A stretch of DNA of 64,000 nucleotides from JBAZWE01 sp041658605 (GCA_041658605.1 JBAZZU010000001.1:124001-188000), one strand, 5' to 3'. Shown: positions 16,631 to 26,292, counted from the first letter of the stretch. Program-made: numbers and translations. Notes: a model not told the origin generated them from the letters alone.

Positions 16631-17947
16631 TCAGTCGAGCAATACAGGAGCAGGTTCTGCCTCCGTGTCTGAAATCCTGTACGCATGGGCGACAGCTTCT
16701 GACGCAGCCTGGCATTTCTCCAAAGTCGCAGAGTGCACACTGGCGAGGCTCTCGCCTTCGCTTATGTGATCTCCGGATTTCACTTTCAGCATAACGCCCG
16801 CCGAGTGATCGATTGCCTCATCCTTGCGATGGCGTCCGGCTCCCAATTCCAGCGCCGCCCTTCCGACCGCAAGCGCGTCAATAGCCGCGATGAAACCTGA
16901 GCGATCCGCCGGGACATTCAATACGTGGCTCGCCGAAGGCAGCACAACCGGATTATCGATAAAGCCGGCGTCTCCCCCCTGCGCCGAAATCCACTCCCTG
17001 AATTTTTCCAGGGCCTCGCCGCCTGCAAGGCGCGCGCGTGCTTCCTCTTCGGAGCGTCCACGATCCCAGCCCAGATCAGATAGGGGAAGCAGCCTCGTGG
17101 CCAGGGCGACGACTACTTCAGTCAGGTCCTCTGGTCCGCCGCCGCGCAGCGCCTCGACCGCCTCCCTGACCTCCAGGGCATTGCCCACGGCTTTTCCCAG
17201 GGGCTGCTCCATCGAAGTGAATACAGACAGGACGTTCACGCCCCTGATCTCGCCGATCTTCTTCATAAGATGCGCGGCGCCGGATGCGTGTCCGATGGTC
17301 TTGAAAAACGCGCCTCGGCCCACCTTGATGTCAAGAACTACCGCGCTTGCGCCGCCTGCTATCTTTTTACTCATGATGCTGGCGGCGATCAGCGGGTTGG
17401 ACTCGATGGTCCCGGTCACGTCGCGCAATGCGTAGATCTTCATGTCGGCGGGCACAAGGCCCTCGCTCTGCCCGGCGATGCAGATACCGGTTTCACGCAG
17501 CTGCGTCTCAAACTCTTCCGGGCTCAGCCGGGTTCGAAATCCCGGGATGGATTCAAGCTTGTCTACGGTTCCTCCCGTATGGGCCAGGCCTCTTCCGGAC
17601 ATCTTCCCAAACACCGCCCCGCAGGAAGCGATCAAAGGCCCGAGTACAAGCGATACCTTGTCACCCACGCCGCCGGTGCTGTGCTTGTCGACGACCGTGC
17701 GGCCCAGGGACGAGAGGTCGAGCGAGTCGCCCGAATCGACCAGGGCGTCTGTCATCGCCACGGTCTCGTCTATCGAAAGCCCCTTGAAGAAGATGGCCAT
17801 CAGCCAGGCTGACATCTGGTAATCGGGAATGCCGCCAGCCATGAAGCCATCAACCATGGATGTGATCTCCGCGGTCGTAAGCTCGATACCATCTCTTTTT
17901 TTCCGGATTATCTCAACTGGATGGAACATCTGTTTAAGGTTACACAT
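16631..17947 (-). CDS. pdp: Pyrimidine-nucleoside (thymidine) phosphorylase
   Basis: Reversible phosphorolysis of thymidine or uridine/deoxyuridine to base and (deoxy)ribose-1-phosphate. At 438 residues it is full length, with the N-terminal helical domain (PVEIIRKKRDG), phosphate-binding KHSTGGVGDKVSL, the GKMSGRGLAHTGGT loop and the C-terminal PYNP domain (AVGRAALELGAGRHRKDEAI). Whether pdp or deoA is the better name cannot be decided. The start may be ATG 17947 or 17929. Products feed DeoB (19100) and DeoC (57911), encoded elsewhere in the window. Confidence 0.92.
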   Translation of the reverse strand: MCNLKQMFHPVEIIRKKRDGIELTTAEITSMVDGFMAGGIPDYQMSAWLMAIFFKGLSIDETVAMTDALVDSGDSLDLSSLGRTVVDKHSTGGVGDKVSLVLGPLIASCGAVFGKMSGRGLAHTGGTVDKLESIPGFRTRLSPEEFETQLRETGICIAGQSEGLVPADMKIYALRDVTGTIESNPLIAASIMSKKIAGGASAVVLDIKVGRGAFFKTIGHASGAAHLMKKIGEIRGVNVLSVFTSMEQPLGKAVGNALEVREAVEALRGGGPEDLTEVVVALATRLLPLSDLGWDRGRSEEEARARLAGGEALEKFREWISAQGGDAGFIDNPVVLPSASHVLNVPADRSGFIAAIDALAVGRAALELGAGRHRKDEAIDHSAGVMLKVKSGDHISEGESLASVHSATLEKCQAASEAVAHAYRISDTEAEPAPVLLD

Positions 17948-18210
17948 GCCGGACGTCTATCCTGCCTGGTTGCAGTGCCCATAACGGAATCCAGGTGTGT
18001 TTTTTCGTACAGTCGTGCTTATAGACAGAACATGTCAGTTGTGCTAATATTCAAAAAGTAATAGCCATGCCGGTTCGTAAATCCGGCAAACGGGTCTTTC
18101 TGTTAGTGGGGATGCTTAAGCAGGGTTGTAACAAGTAAGCCGGTCCGGCGGCCTTTTAGGTGATGCCTGGTCGGCTTTTGTTATTCAGGCACGGGTGAAA
18201 ATAAAGTCTT
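17948..18210 (+). other. Divergent region with a 150-nt structured leader for the secreted protein gene
   Basis: From about 18058 to 18210 the plus-strand transcript can form a GCCGG/CCGGC hairpin (18070-18088), a GGCAAAC element, and terminator-like hairpins ending CTTTT and CGGCTTTTG (near 18137-18180). It looks like a cis-regulatory leader, but I could not match a known riboswitch. Confidence 0.35.
18022..18050 (+). promoter_or_regulatory. Sigma-70 promoter with extended -10
   Basis: TAGACA (18022-18027), 17 bases, TAATAT (18045-18050), preceded by TGC, giving an extended -10. It directs transcription towards the secreted protein gene, starting near 18058. Confidence 0.6.
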
Positions 18211-19041
18211 ATGAGATTCTCAGCAAAATCGTCGATTATTTTCCTGATCATGGCTTCAGCCGTGATCCTGACCGCAGGAGAAGCTTTTGCGGCAGTGGAT
18301 TGCCTTCCCGCCATCAGCGAGATCGACGCTACTCCGCACTGGTCCAGCTATGCAGATTACCGCGACCGCCTGCTCACGGTTGACGAAACCATCCGCAACG
18401 ACAGCGACTGCCAGTCCTGCAGGCTACAGCTGCAGGGAGTCGAAGCAAGCAGCGGAGTATCACTTGAGACTCCCATGCCGCGGTATATCGGCAATCTTTC
18501 TCAGGGGGCCATCAGCCATATGAGCATGAAATTCCGCATTCCCCAGGGAGTGGGAAGTTTTCACAGCCATTTCAGGCTTGTATGCCTGCCGGATGCCACA
18601 GAGTCGCCCGCCGCGCCGCAGCCGGTGGAGCAGCAACAGATGAGCATGGATCCTGACTTCGCCCTGGCAAACGAAGGCTGCCCGGTCGAGCCGGCGCCTG
18701 ATCCAGCTATCCATTATCCGGTCATTGAAGCAGCGTACGGCCCGCGCCGTTTTGTAGTAACTGTTAAAAATGCCGATGGCGGACCGGTAGCTGGCAAAAC
18801 AGTCAAGTGGGGCCTTTCGAACAGCTACGATTTCCGTATAATCGAAAATTCAACGGTTACAGACGAGGCCGGACAGGTCTACGCGGTTGTAACTCCGCCC
18901 CAGTATTTCATCTGTATCATCCCGTATTATTCAAAAGGGATGACTGTTGTCAGCGCGGCCAGCGAGGATGGGTCTGCTTCAGAGTCACGATTCACTTATA
19001 CACGCTGCGCTCCCCCCGGCTCGACGCCACCCTGGCTTTAG
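18211..19041 (+). CDS. Secreted protein with C-terminal Big_1-like domain
   Basis: A 276-residue exported protein of unknown function. A signal peptide runs to about residue 27 (VILTAGEAFAA). The mature part has two regions: residues 28-130, beta-rich with CQSC; and from about residue 170 a bacterial immunoglobulin-like domain 1 pattern (VVTVKNADGGPVAGKTVKWGLS...TDEAGQVYAVVT, interrupted here for brevity). Paired cysteines suggest disulfides. It stands alone on the plus strand between two minus-strand genes, with its own promoter and long leader. Confidence 0.7.
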   Translation: MRFSAKSSIIFLIMASAVILTAGEAFAAVDCLPAISEIDATPHWSSYADYRDRLLTVDETIRNDSDCQSCRLQLQGVEASSGVSLETPMPRYIGNLSQGAISHMSMKFRIPQGVGSFHSHFRLVCLPDATESPAAPQPVEQQQMSMDPDFALANEGCPVEPAPDPAIHYPVIEAAYGPRRFVVTVKNADGGPVAGKTVKWGLSNSYDFRIIENSTVTDEAGQVYAVVTPPQYFICIIPYYSKGMTVVSAASEDGSASESRFTYTRCAPPGSTPPWL

Positions 19042-19099
19042 GCCGGGAACTGCCGAACCTCCGCAGCTTCCTGCCGTAATATCCAAACGAGCCCGATGA

Positions 19100-20419
19100 C
19101 TATTCGAAGTGCCCGTGCTTTCTGTCAGGCTGCTTTATAAATGGCGTGCCGGGCATCGACAGGGCTTCAGCGACTTCCAGTTTGGAGCCTGTGAAGAATC
19201 GGAAGACAGTGGCGCCGACGTCTGCAAAATCACCTTCATAAGGCGCTTCGGTCGCAAGCTCGATGATCTCCTTTGAGCCGGGTGTCCTGGATCTTTCGCT
19301 GGCGAAAATGGGACCCCCGGGTGAGAAAACATCATTTCCCATCCGTGCCATCATCGGTATGTATTCCCGTGTGTGGTCGGTCCCGGGTGCCAACGGATCA
19401 CAACCATGGTCGGCGGTGATGATCATCATGTCCCGCTCGCCGCATGCGGCGATAAGCTCCGGGATGGCCGCGTCAACCTCTTCCAGCCCCGCCGCAAAGC
19501 CCCTGAAATCGTTACGATGCCCCCAGAGCATGTCAAAATCCACCAGGTTGGTGAAAACGAGGCCTTCGTCTATCTCCCTCATGATCTCGATAGTCCTCTT
19601 GATGCCGTCGGTGTTGGATGTCGTCTTGTGTTCGTGATCAACGCCTGATCCGGCAAAAATCTGCGATATCTTGCCGACTCCGTGTACCGGAACCGAGATC
19701 TCCTCAAGCAGGTTGAGATAAGTGCGCGGAGGCTCGAGGGAGAAATCCCTTCGCCGCGGCGTACGGATGAAACTGCCGGGCTCGCCTGTAAACGGCCGCG
19801 CGATGACGCGGACCACCCCGAACTCTCCCTTGAGCATCTTGCGCGCCATCATGCAATAGTCGTACAACTCCTCGACCGGGATTATCTCCTCGTGCGCGGC
19901 GATCTGGAAGACGCTGTCGGAAGATGTATAGACGATGAGACTGCCTGTCCTTAAGTGTTCCTCACCCAGCTCTTTGATGATCTCTGTTCCGGAAGCCGGT
20001 CTGTTGCCAAGCACCCCGCGTCCGGTAGCACGCTCGAACTGCCTGATAATCGCCTGCGGAAAACCATTGGGAAATACCGGGAAAGGTCTGTTTGTGACGA
20101 CCCCCATCAGCTCCCAATGCCCGACAGTGGTGTCCTTGCCGCGCGAGCGCTCGCGCAATCTGCCATACAGGGCCTGCGGACGCGGAACGGGAGGCTGACC
20201 TTTCAGGGGCAGGATATTGCCCAGGCCGAGAGCGCCCAGGTTCGGCAATCTCAGGCCGCCAACGGCCTCAGCGACATGGCCCAGGGTATTGGCGCCGGCA
20301 TCGCCGAATTCCTCGGCGTCGGGAAGCGCCCCGGCGCCGACTCCATCCAGCGTGACAAGCAGACAGCGAACGCGCCGCCGCAGCCTTCGACGTGATAGTA
20401 ACCAGAGAGGATTGAGCAT
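19100..20419 (-). CDS. deoB: Phosphopentomutase
   Basis: Interconverts (deoxy)ribose-1-phosphate and 5-phosphate, linking nucleoside phosphorolysis to the pentose pool. It is an alkaline-phosphatase-superfamily enzyme with metal-binding motifs TLDGVGAGALPDA near the N-terminus, TADHGCDP and HTREYIPM in the C-terminal half, and a cap domain between. At 439 residues it is about 40 longer than typical; the N-terminal MLNPLWLLSRRRLRRRVR precedes the usual start and is basic and hydrophobic. No later canonical start codon occurs before the conserved core, and no clear Shine-Dalgarno is seen. xerD is upstream, as in Bacillus (ripX-drm). Confidence 0.94.
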   Translation of the reverse strand: MLNPLWLLSRRRLRRRVRCLLVTLDGVGAGALPDAEEFGDAGANTLGHVAEAVGGLRLPNLGALGLGNILPLKGQPPVPRPQALYGRLRERSRGKDTTVGHWELMGVVTNRPFPVFPNGFPQAIIRQFERATGRGVLGNRPASGTEIIKELGEEHLRTGSLIVYTSSDSVFQIAAHEEIIPVEELYDYCMMARKMLKGEFGVVRVIARPFTGEPGSFIRTPRRRDFSLEPPRTYLNLLEEISVPVHGVGKISQIFAGSGVDHEHKTTSNTDGIKRTIEIMREIDEGLVFTNLVDFDMLWGHRNDFRGFAAGLEEVDAAIPELIAACGERDMMIITADHGCDPLAPGTDHTREYIPMMARMGNDVFSPGGPIFASERSRTPGSKEIIELATEAPYEGDFADVGATVFRFFTGSKLEVAEALSMPGTPFIKQPDRKHGHFE

Positions 20420-20532
20420 AGGTTTATCTTTTCGCCCCGGGAAGGGGTGTTCCCTTTTTAGAGGCTTATCTTTATGGAATAAGGATCGCCGGCAACGGCG
20501 GCCGAATCTTTACCATAACCAGACAGGGGAGG

Positions 20533-21486
20533 TTACCGGTCTTCGACGAGCTCGAACTTCCTGGCGCGGGGGTGGGCTTCATAGTAGATCTCGCGTAACC
20601 GCTGCCTGCTTACATGGGTGTATATCTGGGTTGTAGAGACGTCGGCGTGGCCCAGCATCTCCTGTACGCTGCGCAGATCCGCGCCGCCAGCCAGCAGGTG
20701 TGTTGCGAAACTGTGCCTGAGGGTGTGTGGCGTCACCTGTTTGCTGAGTCCGGCTTCCCTGGCGTAATGGACCAGCATGCGGTGTACGCTCTGGCGGCTG
20801 ATGCTGCGGCCGAAACGGTTGAGGAACAGGTGATCGGTCCTGATGCCCTTTCCCAGCATATGACGCGCCCGGCGGGTATATGTTTCCACAGCCGTCAGCG
20901 CCGGCTCCCCCACCGGTATCACCCTTTCTTTTGAACCCTTCCCCATACACCTGACGAAGCCTCCTTCCTGGTCGATATCTTCTTCTCTCAGCGCGGTCAG
21001 CTCCGAGACCCTCAGGCCCGCGCTGTAAAGCAGCTCCATCATGGCGTAGTCACGCAACGACCCCGGCTTGCTTCCAGCCGGCTGGCTAAGCAGAAGTTGC
21101 ACCTCGGCCAGGTTCAAAACCGTCGGCAGTTTTTGCGCCTTTTTGGGTGACTGCAGAGAAATCGTCGGGTTGCAGGGCGCGAGACCCTCCCGGCAGAGGA
21201 ATCGGTAGAAGGTACGCAGGACGCTCGTCTTGCGCGCCATGGTAGAACCCGCGGGAGTCGCATCGACACCAAGGCTCTCGAGGAAGGCTCTGACCATCGC
21301 GATATCAGCTTCCTCAACGGTAGATCCCTGCTGCTTGACATAATTGCAGTATTGTGACAAGTCCCTGCGATAGGAAGAGATAGTATTGTCAGCCAGTCCG
21401 CGCTCGAACTGCAGATAGCCCAGGAACTCATCGATAAGATGATTCCGGGTTCCGCTCTCGATATTTTTTGTTTCAATCATTTCCAT
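20533..21486 (-). CDS. xerD: Tyrosine recombinase XerD
   Basis: Resolves chromosome dimers at dif with XerC and FtsK. At 317 residues it has the N-terminal SAM-like core-binding domain (LGYLQFERGLADNTISSYRRD) and the catalytic domain with Arg in SAGLRVSELTAL, Lys in GKGSKERVIP, H-x-x-R in HTLRHSFATHLL, and the final His and Tyr in LGHADVSTTQIYTH. Assignment as the chromosomal XerD rather than a mobile integrase rests on the complete consensus and the housekeeping neighbourhood (ald upstream, deoB downstream). Confidence 0.92.
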   Translation of the reverse strand: MEMIETKNIESGTRNHLIDEFLGYLQFERGLADNTISSYRRDLSQYCNYVKQQGSTVEEADIAMVRAFLESLGVDATPAGSTMARKTSVLRTFYRFLCREGLAPCNPTISLQSPKKAQKLPTVLNLAEVQLLLSQPAGSKPGSLRDYAMMELLYSAGLRVSELTALREEDIDQEGGFVRCMGKGSKERVIPVGEPALTAVETYTRRARHMLGKGIRTDHLFLNRFGRSISRQSVHRMLVHYAREAGLSKQVTPHTLRHSFATHLLAGGADLRSVQEMLGHADVSTTQIYTHVSRQRLREIYYEAHPRARKFELVEDR

Positions 21487-21641
21487 CGACCAGCATTTTC
21501 TGGAGTGATGGTCAATAATCCTCTAAATAGGAGTTTATTTGCAAGAAAAGGGACACTGGAATATTTGTTTGTTATGCGGCGTTGAATCAGCCCCGGATCA
21601 TAAGATCAGGCCCAAAAAACCGGTTTGTTTCCATACTGACT

Positions 21642-22790
21642 CTAAGACTGGAAGTTCGGAGGAGTCGACAATCTGTAGGGAATGATATTCGCAAGTTCGT
21701 AATATGGCAGGCCTACGGCATCAGCAACAGCCCTGTTCGTAAGCTTGCCTTCCATGACGTTTACGCCGTTGGCGAGTGCATCGTTGTCCCTTACCGCGGC
21801 GGTTACACCCTTGTTGGCGATCTCCAGGATATATGGCAGAGTGGCGTTGGTGAGCGCGTGCGTCGAAGTGATGGGGACCGCGCCGGGGATGTTGCCGACA
21901 CAGTAATGGATCACCTCGTCGACCATATAGGTCGGCTCGCTATGAGTCGTCATTCTCGAGGTCTCGGAAGAACCGCCCTGGTCGATTGAGACATCTACGA
22001 AGACCGAATGAGGGACCATTTGCTCGACGAGTTTCTTCGTTATTATTTTTGGCGCCTTGGCGCCGGGTATCAGCACTGCGGCTATGACCAGATCGGCGCC
22101 TGTGACGTGTTCCTCTATGGTAAAAGCGGTCGACATCACGGTTGTAAGCCGGCCTGAAACGAAGCTGTGCAGCTTACGGAGACGATCGATGTTATTGTCC
22201 AGTACAGTTACATCTGCCAGCATGCCGGCGGCGATCTTAGCGGCGTTTGTTCCAACGATACCCGCGCCCAGAACGACAACCCTGGCAGGCGGGACTCCGG
22301 GGACGCCTCCGAGTAGCACGCCCCTCCCCCCTATCATCTTCTCAAGGAAGTAGGCGCCCACCTGCGCTGCCATGCGCCCGGCAATCTCGCTCATGGGGGA
22401 CAATAACGGCAGAGGGCCGCCGGGAAGCCCGACCGTCTCATAGGCGATGCACGTCGCGCCTGTTTCCATCAGCTGCTTTGTCAACTCCGGCTGAGGGGCC
22501 AGATGCAGGAAAGAGAATATTGACTGGACGGGCTTCAGCAACGCTACCTCATCGGGCGACGGATCCTTGACCTTCACGATCAGGTTTGCCTTCTCAAAAA
22601 GCTCGTGGAAGTCCTCTATAAGCTCACCGCCCTGCGCCTCATATGCCGGATCGGTGAGGCGGCTGCCATCACCAGCGCCTTTTTGTATCAGGACCGTATG
22701 GCCCGCAGAAACCAGTTCGCGCACTCCAGCGGGAGTTATCGCAACGCGGTACTCATCGACTTCCATTTCTGACGGGACACCTATTATCAA
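21642..22790 (-). CDS. ald: Alanine dehydrogenase
   Basis: NAD-dependent interconversion of L-alanine with pyruvate and ammonia. 382 residues, with N-terminal MIIGVPSEMEVDEYRVAITP, the substrate-binding Lys in HTVLIQKGAG, and the Rossmann motif VVLGAGIVGTNAAKIA. The C-terminal half has STHALTNATLPYIL. Length and motifs are complete. Lies between the NUDIX gene (75 bp upstream) and xerD (155 bp downstream). The downstream gap contains no convincing terminator. Confidence 0.95.
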   Translation of the reverse strand: MIIGVPSEMEVDEYRVAITPAGVRELVSAGHTVLIQKGAGDGSRLTDPAYEAQGGELIEDFHELFEKANLIVKVKDPSPDEVALLKPVQSIFSFLHLAPQPELTKQLMETGATCIAYETVGLPGGPLPLLSPMSEIAGRMAAQVGAYFLEKMIGGRGVLLGGVPGVPPARVVVLGAGIVGTNAAKIAAGMLADVTVLDNNIDRLRKLHSFVSGRLTTVMSTAFTIEEHVTGADLVIAAVLIPGAKAPKIITKKLVEQMVPHSVFVDVSIDQGGSSETSRMTTHSEPTYMVDEVIHYCVGNIPGAVPITSTHALTNATLPYILEIANKGVTAAVRDNDALANGVNVMEGKLTNRAVADAVGLPYYELANIIPYRLSTPPNFQS

Positions 22791-22865
22791 GATCTACCTC
22801 TCAATATTTGATTTTCAAAAAGGCCTGGCTCAACTTTATATTCTGATTTTTTATAATACCATCTA

Positions 22866-23393
22866 TCATAATTTTCCAAGCGCCTGGTGTGCCAGCAGCA
22901 CGCCGATTATCGATTTGGCATCCTCGAGCTCACCCACAAGATCACCCACCGGTTCCAGCGGCCGCGAGTCCGGCTCCAGAAATTCCTCCCTGTCGGATTC
23001 GCCTTCGACAGAGGAAAGGTCTTCGGCCATAAAAGCGTGAAGTATCTCATCGCAGAACCCGGGTGACGAATAATAAGTCGCAAGATGGGTCAGCCTGCCG
23101 GCCAGCAGACCCAGCTCTTCGGCCAGCTCACGGCGCGCGCAATCTGCCGGTTCTTCTCCCGGGCGCAGTTTTCCGGCGGGAACCTCAAGCATCTCATGGG
23201 CGGCGGCATCGCGATACTGGCGAACAAGCCGCACACGTCCTTCTGAATCAATGGGAATGATGACCGCGGCGCCGGGATGTTCTATCACTTCCCGGATCGA
23301 TCTGCTGCCATCAGGCAGCTCCACATCATCGACCCTGAGACTGATGATCTTGCCCTGGTACGCATGCCTCGACGAGAGGCGGCGGTTTTTCAT
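22866..23393 (-). CDS. nudF: NUDIX hydrolase, ADP-ribose pyrophosphatase type
   Basis: Hydrolyses ADP-ribose or related nucleoside diphosphate sugars. The full NUDIX box is present: G-x5-E-x7-REL-x-EE-x-G-L in GKLRPGE...RRELAEELGL. The N-terminus SSRHAYQGKIISLRVDDVELPDG and the following HPGAAVIIPI are typical of the NudF/ADPRase group. 175 residues, normal length. The order pyrG, peptidase, NUDIX, ald, xerD on one strand resembles the NUDIX-xerD pairing of many Gram-positives. Confidence 0.88.
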   Translation of the reverse strand: MKNRRLSSRHAYQGKIISLRVDDVELPDGSRSIREVIEHPGAAVIIPIDSEGRVRLVRQYRDAAAHEMLEVPAGKLRPGEEPADCARRELAEELGLLAGRLTHLATYYSSPGFCDEILHAFMAEDLSSVEGESDREEFLEPDSRPLEPVGDLVGELEDAKSIIGVLLAHQALGKL

Positions 23394-23435
23394 GACAGGC
23401 TCACCTTCGCTGGTCCATTGACGAACGACCCAAAT

Positions 23436-24578
23436 CTATTGTTGCGCCTCTTCGACAAGCGCGAGTATCAGTTCGTACATCTGGTGCAGGGACTCAACTG
23501 TGATTGACTCATCCGGCGTGTGGACCTTCTCCATCCCGGTCGCAAGGTTGACACACGGCAGCCCCATGAGGTTGAACACGTTCACGTCACTGCCGCCTCC
23601 AGTAGAGGTATATCCAGGCGTAAGGCCGATCCTGCGTATCGCCTTTTCAGCGAGCTTGACGGGAAGGCCGCCGGCTTTCGAAAAATCGAAACCGGTGAAC
23701 TCGTCGACGATCGTGATTTCCACATCGACGTCCTCCTGGCTGGCGGCCAGGTTGATTGAATCGATCATCGCGGCGATCTGCGCCTCGAGTTTTCCATCAT
23801 CGTGACTGCGGGCCTCGCCGTTTATGCTGCATCTATCGGGGACGACATTCACCGCATCGCCGCCCCTGATGATGCCGACGTTCGCGGTCGTCTCCCCATC
23901 TATCCTGCCCAGCTTCATGCCGGCGATCGCCCTGCCCGCGGCCGCGATCGCGTTGCGGCCTTCTTCCGGCGCTACTCCTGCATGAGCGGACCTCCCCATG
24001 AAAAGCGCGTTTACGGTTTTCTGCGAAGGGGATTTCATAATGACGTCGCCGACCGGGCCGGTGCTGTCCAGGCAGAAGCCGCAACGGGATTCGAGTTTTT
24101 CCAGTGAGCTTGCCTTGGCTCCCTTGAGTCCCGCTTCCTCTCCCACCGTCAGGAGCAGTTCGATCCCAGCATGCGGCAGGCGATCACGCACGATCTTTTC
24201 AACCGAGCAGAGGATCGCCGCCAGCGCCGCCTTGTCATCCGCCCCCAGCACCGAGCGGCTGCGGCTGCGTACGACACCGCCGTCGAGCCATGGGTCGGGA
24301 AAAGCATCGGGATCCGAAGCCACCGTGTCAGTGTGGGCTGAAAGCAGGATGGTGACTCCTGCCATGTTGCCTGGAATACGGCAATAGAGGTTGCCGGCGC
24401 TGGACTTGCTGTTGTCGTAAAGCGGGTCGCCCTCCCAGACATCCAGACCAAGTCTGCGCAGCCTCGTGGTTACGAAATCTACGACCGCCCTTTCGTGCCC
24501 CGAGGGACTGGGTATCCTGGCAAGCTCGATGAAGAGAGCCACGATGGGATCGTTCGTGCCTATGCTTTCCTGCCTCAT
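23436..24578 (-). CDS. M20 family peptidase, PepT-like
   Basis: A zinc di-/tripeptidase-like enzyme of 380 residues. Metal-site motifs are LLSAHTDTV (His and following Asp), LGADDKAALAAIL (bridging Asp), TVGEEAGLKGAK (Glu-Glu general base and ligand) and a late His in EKVHTPDES. A dimerisation lid lies in the middle (GRSAHAGVAPEEGRNA). It resembles peptidase T and YqjE proteins; the substrate is unknown. 16 bp separate it from pyrG upstream, so it is probably co-transcribed. Confidence 0.85.
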   Translation of the reverse strand: MRQESIGTNDPIVALFIELARIPSPSGHERAVVDFVTTRLRRLGLDVWEGDPLYDNSKSSAGNLYCRIPGNMAGVTILLSAHTDTVASDPDAFPDPWLDGGVVRSRSRSVLGADDKAALAAILCSVEKIVRDRLPHAGIELLLTVGEEAGLKGAKASSLEKLESRCGFCLDSTGPVGDVIMKSPSQKTVNALFMGRSAHAGVAPEEGRNAIAAAGRAIAGMKLGRIDGETTANVGIIRGGDAVNVVPDRCSINGEARSHDDGKLEAQIAAMIDSINLAASQEDVDVEITIVDEFTGFDFSKAGGLPVKLAEKAIRRIGLTPGYTSTGGGSDVNVFNLMGLPCVNLATGMEKVHTPDESITVESLHQMYELILALVEEAQQ

Positions 24579-24594
24579 CGGCTAAGTCTTTGTT

Positions 24595-26292
24595 CTATTC
24601 TTCAGGAGACGAATCAACCACGATCTGGTCGATCTCGCCCGGGCTTTCAGTGGTTTCATCGGCCGGGGTATATCCGTTGGCCACGCGGGCTTGCGCCATC
24701 ACGGTCGCGGCGCCCACAAAATCGCGGAACAGCGGATGGGGGCGTGTCGGCCTTGATTTGAACTCGGGATGGAACTGCGTCCCGACGAACCAGGGGTGGT
24801 CGGACAGCTCGACTATCTCCACCAGGCGCTTGTCGGGAGATGTGCCGCTGATCTTCATGCCGGCCTCCACCAGCTTGGGCCTCAGGGCGTTGTTGACCTC
24901 GTAACGGTGACGGTGGCGTTCATGGACGGTTCGCTCGCCGTAAGCCTTGGCCGCCCGTCCTGAACGCGACACCTTGCAGGGATATGAACCGAGCCGCATC
25001 GTGCCGCCCATCGCCTCGACATCCTTCTGCTCAGGCAGCAGGTCTATGACCGGGTATGGAGTGCCCTGGTCGAACTCGGAACTGTTGGCGCCCGGCATGC
25101 CCGCCACATTGCGTGCGTATTCGACCACCGCGCACTGCATCCCCAGGCATATGCCCAGGAAGGGGATATTGTTCTCACGGGCGTACGTTACCGCCTGGAT
25201 CTTGCCCTCGATGCCGCGTACGCCGAAGCCTCCGGGAATAAGCACACCGTCGACATCGCGCAACTGTGATTCGACCAGCATGGGCGATACGCCCTCGGAA
25301 TCGACCCAGACAAGCTCCAGCTCGTGATCGTGGAAGACCGCTGCGTTCTTGAGCGCCTGGATCACACTCATGTAGGCGTCCCACAACTGTACGTATTTGC
25401 CGACAAGCGCGATGCGCACCTTGTGTGTGCAGGAGTTGATCCTGTCGACAAGGTCCTGCCAGTCGGCGAGGTCAGGTTCCGCGGCCTCGATCCCGAGCTT
25501 GCTGATCACCAGCTCGTCCAGCCCCTCCTCGTGAAGCATGAGGGGGACCATGTATATGTCAGGCGCATCAACCGCGGTTATAACCGCTTCGATATCGATA
25601 TCGCATAGAAGCGCGATCTTCTCGCGCAAGTTCTTGTTCATGTGGCGCGGAGAACGGCAGACGATGATGTCCGGCTGGATGCCGATGCCGCGCAGCTCCT
25701 TCACTGAGTGCTGCGTCGGCTTGGTCTTCTGCTCGCCAGCGGCTTCGAGGTATGGCACCAGTGAGACATGGATATAGAGGGCGTTCTCGCGTCCGACATC
25801 GATCCTGAACTGCCTGATGGCCTCGAGAAACGGCAGCGACTCGATATCGCCGACCGTACCTCCGACCTCGGTGATGACCACGTCGACACCGCCGCCCATG
25901 TCTGCCACTCTATGGATACGCTGCTTGATCTCGTTGGTTATGTGCGGGATCAGCTGGACTGTCTTTCCCAGGTAATCTCCGCGCCGCTCCTTGTTTATGA
26001 CGCTGAAGTAGACGGTGCCGGACGTAAAGTTGCAGTCACTGGTGAAGTTCTCGTCCACGTAGCGCTCATAATGCCCGAGGTCGAGGTCGGTTTCCGCCCC
26101 GTCCTCCGTCACAAACACCTCTCCGTGCTCGAACGGGCTCATGGTACCCGGATCCACGTTTATATACGGGTCCATCTTCTGCATCTGAACCTTGAGCCCG
26201 CGGCTGCGCAGCAGCCTTCCGAGGGACGCCGCAGTTATTCCCTTTCCCAGCGACGAAACCACCCCGCCAGTCACGAAAATGTGTTTAGCCAT
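24595..26292 (-). CDS. pyrG: CTP synthase
   Basis: ATP-dependent amination of UTP to CTP with glutamine. 565 residues: N-terminal amidoligase domain (HIFVTGGVVSSLGKGITAAS, then VDPGTMSPFEHGEVFVTEDG) and C-terminal class I glutamine amidotransferase with the nucleophile in LGICLGMQCAVVEY and the His-Glu pair in QFHPEFKS. The ATG at 26292 has AGGGAAAGGCGGCAGGA upstream. A promoter at 26436-26464 and an intrinsic terminator at 26332-26359 lie between ferredoxin and this gene on the same strand, so expression is likely controlled by attenuation. Confidence 0.97.
   Translation of the reverse strand: MAKHIFVTGGVVSSLGKGITAASLGRLLRSRGLKVQMQKMDPYINVDPGTMSPFEHGEVFVTEDGAETDLDLGHYERYVDENFTSDCNFTSGTVYFSVINKERRGDYLGKTVQLIPHITNEIKQRIHRVADMGGGVDVVITEVGGTVGDIESLPFLEAIRQFRIDVGRENALYIHVSLVPYLEAAGEQKTKPTQHSVKELRGIGIQPDIIVCRSPRHMNKNLREKIALLCDIDIEAVITAVDAPDIYMVPLMLHEEGLDELVISKLGIEAAEPDLADWQDLVDRINSCTHKVRIALVGKYVQLWDAYMSVIQALKNAAVFHDHELELVWVDSEGVSPMLVESQLRDVDGVLIPGGFGVRGIEGKIQAVTYARENNIPFLGICLGMQCAVVEYARNVAGMPGANSSEFDQGTPYPVIDLLPEQKDVEAMGGTMRLGSYPCKVSRSGRAAKAYGERTVHERHRHRYEVNNALRPKLVEAGMKISGTSPDKRLVEIVELSDHPWFVGTQFHPEFKSRPTRPHPLFRDFVGAATVMAQARVANGYTPADETTESPGEIDQIVVDSSPEE

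Noticed and set aside
18058..18190. c-di-GMP-I riboswitch upstream of the secreted protein gene
   Set aside because: GGCAAAC and a GGGGATGC word are present, but the GAAA-capped stem between them and the tetraloop receptor are not; kept only as a structured leader.
20533..21486. xerD as a mobile-element integrase
   Set aside because: Complete XerD consensus, housekeeping neighbours and no attachment-site repeats or phage genes nearby.
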